DNA from: a bacterium | Lineage (GTDB): Bacteria > Patescibacteria > Dojkabacteria > JAKAPS01 > JAJZLI01 | Length of the DNA: 18,535 nucleotides | NCBI GenBank assembly: GCA_021805885.1 | Contig: JAJZDR010000044.1 | Coordinates: forward strand, 1-18,535 | Direction: 5' to 3' | Translations under genes and position numbers: made by a program | Shown here: positions 14,344-18,535 of the stretch, piece by piece | Layout: the number at the start of each line of letters is the position of its first letter | Numbering within the stretch: position 1 is the stretch's first letter | Notes under the pieces: generated by a model | What the model saw: only the letters and a program-made list of their open reading frames with translations | Database searches by the model: none | Told to the model about the DNA's origin: nothing

Positions 14344-15459
14344 TTACTTTAATTTATTAAACTCAGATACTAATGTTTTAGCAGTGTTACTCCAATTAAA
14401 TTCTTTCAATCTAATAATTCCTTTTTCCACTAATTCTTTTTGTTTTCCTTCGTCTCTTATAAGCTTAAATATTGCATCTTCTAATTCTTCTTTTTTATAT
14501 GGGTTTATTAGTATTGCTGCATCTCCTGTTACTTCTGGTATAGATGATATATTTGATGTAATAACTGGAGTTTTATGTTTGAAAGCTTCAATAGGAGGAA
14601 GTCCAAATCCCTCATATAAGGATGGATATACAAATATTGTAGCACTAGAATATAATGCTGCAAGCTCATGATCTTTTACTTCTCCTATAAAATGTATTCT
14701 CTCATTGAGTGATTCTGGAATTGTAACCATACTTGCTGGAATTATACTAGATTCTCTATTTCCAACAATAATGAGAGAATGTTTTAAATCAGCATTTTTT
14801 TGCATTAAAGATACAAATGCTTCTATAAGAACTTTGTTATTTTTTCGAACCTCCATACCTCCTATCCCTAATATATATGGTTTTTCAACACCTAAAGCAC
14901 GCAAAGTTTCTCTTGTAGATTTTATCTCAGTTATTCTATTATCAACTCCCTCTGTTATTATAAATATTTTATCTCTTGATATTTTCAATAATCTTTCTAT
15001 TTCTTGTAGTGAAAATTCTGATATAGTCATTATTCTTTCAGGTTCGTTGATTTTTGAAAGTAATACTCTAAGTTTATATTTTATATGTGACTTTTTACTC
15101 TTTAAATATTCGGAAAAAACCATTGGTATTAAATCTTGTATTGTCATTATAGTTTTACCTCTATAAAAGAATGGAACTATAATAAAATTATTTGGTGAGA
15201 AAAAAATCTCAATCTTCTCTTTATTTAGGATATATGGGAGATATAATATTTGCCATAATATTTTCCTCTTTGTGGCATTTTTAAATGTTATTTTTTTTAT
15301 ATTTTGGTATTTAATATCAGGAAATGGATCTATACTATCAGTCAAAACTACATAGAAGTTTTCTCTATCGAGTTTTAATATTTCAGATATTAGAGAGTAC
15401 GTAAGTCTTCCTATCCCTGTTTTTGTGTTTGCAAATCTTGCATCAACGGCAATCCTCAT
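14344..15459 (-). CDS. GT4 family glycosyltransferase (second paralogue)
   Basis: A 371-residue GT-B retaining glycosyltransferase. It has MRIAVDARFANTKTGIGRLT at the start, MTISEFSLQEI near 144-154, IGGMEVRKN at 199-207, FIGEVKDHELAALYSSA near 257-273, and E-x7-E in YEGFGLPPIEAF (Glu283, Glu291), followed by SIPEVTGDAAILINPY. It shares the whole architecture, and many exact residues such as DPFPD and TIQDLIP, with the GT4 at 11075-12172. Tandem duplication followed by divergence is likely, with the two MGDG-like genes lying between. The role is sugar addition to the exported glycan; donor and acceptor are unknown. It is separated from flippase and next gene by 5-base gaps. Confidence 0.92.
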   Translation of the reverse strand: MRIAVDARFANTKTGIGRLTYSLISEILKLDRENFYVVLTDSIDPFPDIKYQNIKKITFKNATKRKILWQILYLPYILNKEKIEIFFSPNNFIIVPFFYRGKTIMTIQDLIPMVFSEYLKSKKSHIKYKLRVLLSKINEPERIMTISEFSLQEIERLLKISRDKIFIITEGVDNRITEIKSTRETLRALGVEKPYILGIGGMEVRKNNKVLIEAFVSLMQKNADLKHSLIIVGNRESSIIPASMVTIPESLNERIHFIGEVKDHELAALYSSATIFVYPSLYEGFGLPPIEAFKHKTPVITSNISSIPEVTGDAAILINPYKKEELEDAIFKLIRDEGKQKELVEKGIIRLKEFNWSNTAKTLVSEFNKLK

Positions 15460-15464
15460 ATATT

Positions 15465-16931
15465 TTATGTAGATCCAGGCCCGACGGGGCCAGATTCGAT
15501 GGGTCCTGAACCACCAGATCTAGATCTAAATCTTAAATTATCTTTTATGAACTCTATACTTATTCCTTTGATTAAGACAAGTATAGCAAAGTATACAATA
15601 ATTCCAATCGCTGATAAAGCTAATACATTTAGTGATGATAAGAATATGAATACCAATGATGATAATCCCGCCGCAATTAATGGACGTAGAATATATCTTA
15701 GTATGCGTATATCAAAATCCTTTTTAAATAATAGATAAGCATATACTCCTATGAACAATTCCGTAAATACTGCAGCTGCAGCTGCTCCTGATGCTGCAAA
15801 TCTTGGTATTAAAATGAAATTTAAGGCTATATTTATTATCATGGATAAAAATAAACCTTTAAGTAATGTTTTTTGTTTATCTACAGCTCCAAAAGCGTTA
15901 CCTATAAGTGCATTTACAAATATTAATCCAGTTGATATAGATAAAAATTGAAGAGGTAGGACTGAGTTTATATACCTGTGTCCAAATACAAGTAATATAA
16001 GGCCACGAGATAAAAACATCATCTCAAGTACAAATATAAATGAAAGGATAACCATTAATTTTATAGCATTATTCAAAAGTTCCAAGAATGCTTTTTTATT
16101 AGTTTTAAATAATGCAGAGAATGATGGGAATAGCACGCCTATTAGTATTCCTATTATAGATGTAATAACACCTGTTGTGGAGCGTGCAATTCCATAATAC
16201 CCAACCTGTATTATTGGTTTAATACTTCCTAGGATAACTTGATCTATTGAAAAATATATAGTTACAACAATTGATGATAGTCCATAAGGCCATATCTCAA
16301 GTAGCATATATTTCCAGAATGCTGTATCAATACGTATACTGAATTTAGAAAATCTTTGTCTAATTATTTTGATTGCAAGAGTGAACCCTATTAGTGAGGT
16401 TATTGCAAATATAACTGTATAAAGAAGAAGACTGTTATAATAGAATAATGCTATAAAACCAAATATTAAAAGTATAGATTTTTCAAATATTATTGTATAT
16501 GCTTCATATATCATCTGGTTATGTGATCTAAAAATTCCCCTAACCAAATAATTAAATCCAGAGATAATATTATACAAACCTAAAAATAACATTATTAGCT
16601 CTATATCATGATATTGTCTTACGAAAAAGGACGTTATAATTATAAGAGAAAGTATTATTACTCCTATTATTATCTTCAAGAAGACAAGGTTATCTAAGTA
16701 TTTTTTTGTTAGGGTTAGGTCTCTAGCAACATCTCTTATTAAAACTGTAGACATACCAAAATCTACAAAAATTCCAAATATTGCAATAATTGATGTAGCA
16801 TAGTTGTATATACCGTTATAGGTAGGCCCTAGGTGTCTTGCCAGTACTATATTAAGTATTAAGCTTGCGAAAATAGTAAGGACTTGTGCTGTTAAAAGCC
16901 AGAATGTGTTTTTTCTAAGATTTTGTATCAT
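15465..16931 (-). CDS. Polysaccharide flippase (Wzx/MATE-like, MOP superfamily)
   Basis: A 488-residue integral membrane protein with about 14 predicted hydrophobic helices. The typical Wzx start is present: LRKNTFWLLTAQVLTIFASL, then LARHLGPTYNGIYNYATSI and a DFGMSTVLIRDVARD loop. It should move lipid-linked oligosaccharides across the cytoplasmic membrane. I chose ATG 16931, which begins just before the first helix and overlaps the ligase gene by 17 bases. An in-frame ATG at 16988 adds 19 polar residues (LDP/DLRPK repeats) and would overlap by 74 bases. The C-terminus ends in a Gly/Ser/Pro tail (RSRSGGSGPIESGPVGPGST) encoded by a GC-rich island unlike the rest of the gene. Confidence 0.9.
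   Translation of the reverse strand: MIQNLRKNTFWLLTAQVLTIFASLILNIVLARHLGPTYNGIYNYATSIIAIFGIFVDFGMSTVLIRDVARDLTLTKKYLDNLVFLKIIIGVIILSLIIITSFFVRQYHDIELIMLFLGLYNIISGFNYLVRGIFRSHNQMIYEAYTIIFEKSILLIFGFIALFYYNSLLLYTVIFAITSLIGFTLAIKIIRQRFSKFSIRIDTAFWKYMLLEIWPYGLSSIVVTIYFSIDQVILGSIKPIIQVGYYGIARSTTGVITSIIGILIGVLFPSFSALFKTNKKAFLELLNNAIKLMVILSFIFVLEMMFLSRGLILLVFGHRYINSVLPLQFLSISTGLIFVNALIGNAFGAVDKQKTLLKGLFLSMIINIALNFILIPRFAASGAAAAAVFTELFIGVYAYLLFKKDFDIRILRYILRPLIAAGLSSLVFIFLSSLNVLALSAIGIIVYFAILVLIKGISIEFIKDNLRFRSRSGGSGPIESGPVGPGST
15472..15527. repeat. GC-rich palindromic island at the flippase 3' end
   Basis: Bases 15472-15520 contain 31 G or C of 49, against a strongly AT-rich background. The island holds a hairpin with GGCCC/GGGCC arms around GACG (15478-15491) and a perfect AGATCTAGATCT palindrome (15516-15527). 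It encodes the Gly/Ser/Pro tail of the flippase. Its minus strand shares ATCTGG, CAGG and GACC words with the island at 16941-16984. Confidence 0.55.
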
Positions 16932-18501
16932 GCCTAGACTCTTTGGATCCAGATCCTTTGGCCTTAGGTCCCTGGGATCCAGATTCATTAATGATGTGGT
17001 AAGATATTAAATAGACCAACATTAAAACTAACCATATCTGAAGTATATACAGTGTGGAAAATGTTAGGTATTGTAAAAGAATACCTACAAGTGCTGCAAT
17101 GGATGATACCAAAGTTATTCTTAAAAATTTATTATCTAAATCTGTTTTGCTATTTTTCATCATTGATGCCTTAACACCTTTATAGAGGATAAGGATTATT
17201 AAAGATATGAATGTTATAAACCCTAATATTCCTGTTTCTGCAAGAATTTCTAAATATTCATTATTTACTATAGCCCAACCATAACCTTCAAATTGTCCAT
17301 ATAAAGCTGGAGGCATCACATAAGGATTTATTGACATGTAAGGGCCAAAACCTCCTACTCCAATACCTAATATTGGATGAGTTGCGAATGCTTGCGTTGC
17401 ATTATTATCTAGGAATACTCTATCAGGAGATGAAAGGTTTTCAGCCCTTTGTGCTAGTTTTGTAGCAAAGTGTGGAAGCTTATGAACAGATTGTAGTATA
17501 AAAAACATTGATACTAAAATTACAAAAGCAAGTATTATTGTAACTATAATTTTCTTATTTATATTATATATATATGCTAAAAATCCTAATAATACTATTA
17601 TAGCAAGGATTTCACCAATCCAAGCTCCTCTTGCATATGTAAGTATTAAATTAATTCCTCCAAGAAGAAAAGCTATTATAGATAAAATAAACAAATATTT
17701 TGATATCATTGTATCTTTCAAATTTTTAATCTTTGATAATAGTCCGTATTCTTTTATATATGTGATTATGTACCCTAGAGCTAATGTTATTGAAAAAATC
17801 AAATAGGTTCCATAGTATAAAGGTTCAACTTCTGTTGCCTGTATTCTAGGGTATCCTAGGACGTCTTTTACATAGGGTGCTGATAACCCTACTACAGATC
17901 CTGGTAAGTTAAAAATCAAATTACCAAAATATTGAAAGAGTCCAAAAATTGATAATAATATTGTTACGGAGAATATTATATATGGTATATATTTTACATA
18001 TTTAATATTAAAAAAATTAAATGGAACTAAGAAATAGACTATATATGTAATAAATGTAAATAATAAGATTTCAATCTCTCTTGACATATTTACTGCATTT
18101 ATTAAAGATAATATATTTACTGCAATTAGTATTAGTATTACTATAAAAACGGGGTCTTTTTTTATCCTAAATCTCTTTAGAATTAATGCAGAAATCAAAA
18201 AAACAAAGACAGCTATACCTATTATCAACTGATCAAAACGTATGTGAATAGAATGATAATAAAATCCTCCTATCCTCTCAAAAGGCATGAGTGCGAAAGC
18301 CATCAATATACCTAAATTGGGGTTTTGCAATGTAGCTGATATAGCTGAAAAGAAAAAGAATATTAATATAAATATAAATGGCAATACTGTAAGAGGTAAT
18401 ATAAATATTTTATATGATAATAAAAGAGTTAAAATATCTATTAATAAAAATATAGATAGAATTTTATAATTTGGATATATATACTTTATTACACTCTTCA
18501 T
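16915..18501 (-). CDS. O-antigen ligase/polymerase family membrane protein (Wzy/WaaL-like)
   Basis: A 528-residue protein with about 11-12 hydrophobic helices. A large extracytoplasmic loop near the C-terminal third carries the family signature: HPILGIGVGGFGPY, then a gap, then NNEYLEILAETGILGF. Such proteins polymerise glycan repeats (Wzy) or attach them to an acceptor (WaaL); the sequence does not say which. After the last helix a polar tail of about 20 residues (ESGSQGPKAKGSGSKESR) is encoded by a GC-rich repeat island that overlaps the flippase start. The start ATG 18501 lies in an ATGA with a probable upstream gene. It is the first complete gene of the polysaccharide operon in view. Confidence 0.88.
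   Translation of the reverse strand: MKSVIKYIYPNYKILSIFLLIDILTLLLSYKIFILPLTVLPFIFILIFFFFSAISATLQNPNLGILMAFALMPFERIGGFYYHSIHIRFDQLIIGIAVFVFLISALILKRFRIKKDPVFIVILILIAVNILSLINAVNMSREIEILLFTFITYIVYFLVPFNFFNIKYVKYIPYIIFSVTILLSIFGLFQYFGNLIFNLPGSVVGLSAPYVKDVLGYPRIQATEVEPLYYGTYLIFSITLALGYIITYIKEYGLLSKIKNLKDTMISKYLFILSIIAFLLGGINLILTYARGAWIGEILAIIVLLGFLAYIYNINKKIIVTIILAFVILVSMFFILQSVHKLPHFATKLAQRAENLSSPDRVFLDNNATQAFATHPILGIGVGGFGPYMSINPYVMPPALYGQFEGYGWAIVNNEYLEILAETGILGFITFISLIILILYKGVKASMMKNSKTDLDNKFLRITLVSSIAALVGILLQYLTFSTLYILQIWLVLMLVYLISYHIINESGSQGPKAKGSGSKESRHDTKS
16941..16984. repeat. GC-rich repeat island at the ligase/flippase junction
   Basis: It contains 23 G or C of 44 bases. GGATCCAGAT occurs twice, at 16945-16954 and 16975-16984, exactly 30 bases apart. 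One frame gives the Gly/Ser tail of the ligase; another gives LDPxDL-type residues in the optional flippase extension. The same 10-mer is inverted at 4144-4153. Confidence 0.55.
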
Positions 18502-18535
18502 TTTATAACATTAAATTTTTTAAATTCATTCTGGC
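18498..18535 (-). CDS. C-terminal end of an upstream gene, cut by window edge
   Basis: One minus-strand frame reads QNEFKKFNVIK then TGA, with the TGA overlapping the ligase ATG as ATGA, the junction style seen elsewhere in this operon. Only 11 residues are visible, so no family can be named. Another frame (ARMNLKNLML, stop TAA at 18503-18505) is possible but less protein-like. Confidence 0.35.
   Translation of the reverse strand, partial: QNEFKKFNVIK

Noticed and set aside
14705..15166. Plus-strand 153-codon open frame
   Set aside because: Antisense to a well-supported GT4 gene; no start signal and no recognisable motif.
1..18535. tRNA, rRNA, CRISPR array or insertion sequence
   Set aside because: No cloverleaf-like sequence, regularly spaced repeats, transposase motif or terminal inverted repeats were seen; intergenic gaps are mostly too short to hold them.

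Overview
The window is strongly AT-rich, tightly packed DNA from a bacterium. TGA acts as a stop codon in several genes, so a recoded-UGA lineage is unlikely. Genes abut or overlap, no gene-free stretch reaches 300 bases, and almost no start codon has a Shine-Dalgarno sequence. With the gene mix (membrane-anchored Mur ligase, YvcK, MurB, a compact LeuRS, a LysW-like zinc ribbon), this fits a reduced-genome Patescibacteria/CPR-type organism such as Microgenomates or Dojkabacteria. That placement is inference; no marker in the window fixes it.

Left part (1-5708). A minus-strand Mur-ligase-like gene runs off the left edge and overlaps an alpha/beta hydrolase by 8 bases. A plus-strand polyprenol/phytol-kinase-like membrane protein follows and overlaps the 3' end of convergent yvcK by 29 bases. 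Upstream of yvcK, on the same strand, a threonine-synthase-fold PLP enzyme and an ATP-grasp ligase are joined by a 4-base ATGA overlap. An HD-domain phosphohydrolase lies just upstream of them. The PLP/ATP-grasp pair is the best candidate here for an uncharacterised small-molecule pathway.

Middle (5709-10079). A BrnT-type toxin and CopG-type antitoxin form a plus-strand module with its own promoter and the only full Shine-Dalgarno in the window. leuS and an aldo/keto reductase follow on the minus strand. A 53-residue LysW-like zinc-ribbon gene sits on the plus strand between the aldo/keto reductase and murB.

Right part (10084-18535). One long minus-strand operon encodes surface polysaccharide/glycolipid assembly. 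In transcription order it is: trailing end of an unknown gene, O-antigen ligase/polymerase-like protein, Wzx/MATE-fold flippase, GT4 glycosyltransferase, two MGDG-synthase/UgtP-like glycosyltransferases, a second GT4, then murB. Every junction is an overlap or a gap of at most 5 bases. A plausible working model is that the MGDG-like enzymes build a glycolipid anchor, the GT4 enzymes extend it, the flippase exports it and the ligase polymerises or attaches it, with peptidoglycan precursor synthesis (MurB) co-expressed.

Two cross-cutting oddities stand out. GC-rich islands with GGATCC/ATCTGG motifs sit at gene 3' ends and encode Gly/Ser/Pro-rich tails. Several minus-strand genes also have a -10 box placed so that transcription would begin at or next to the start codon, suggesting leaderless mRNAs.
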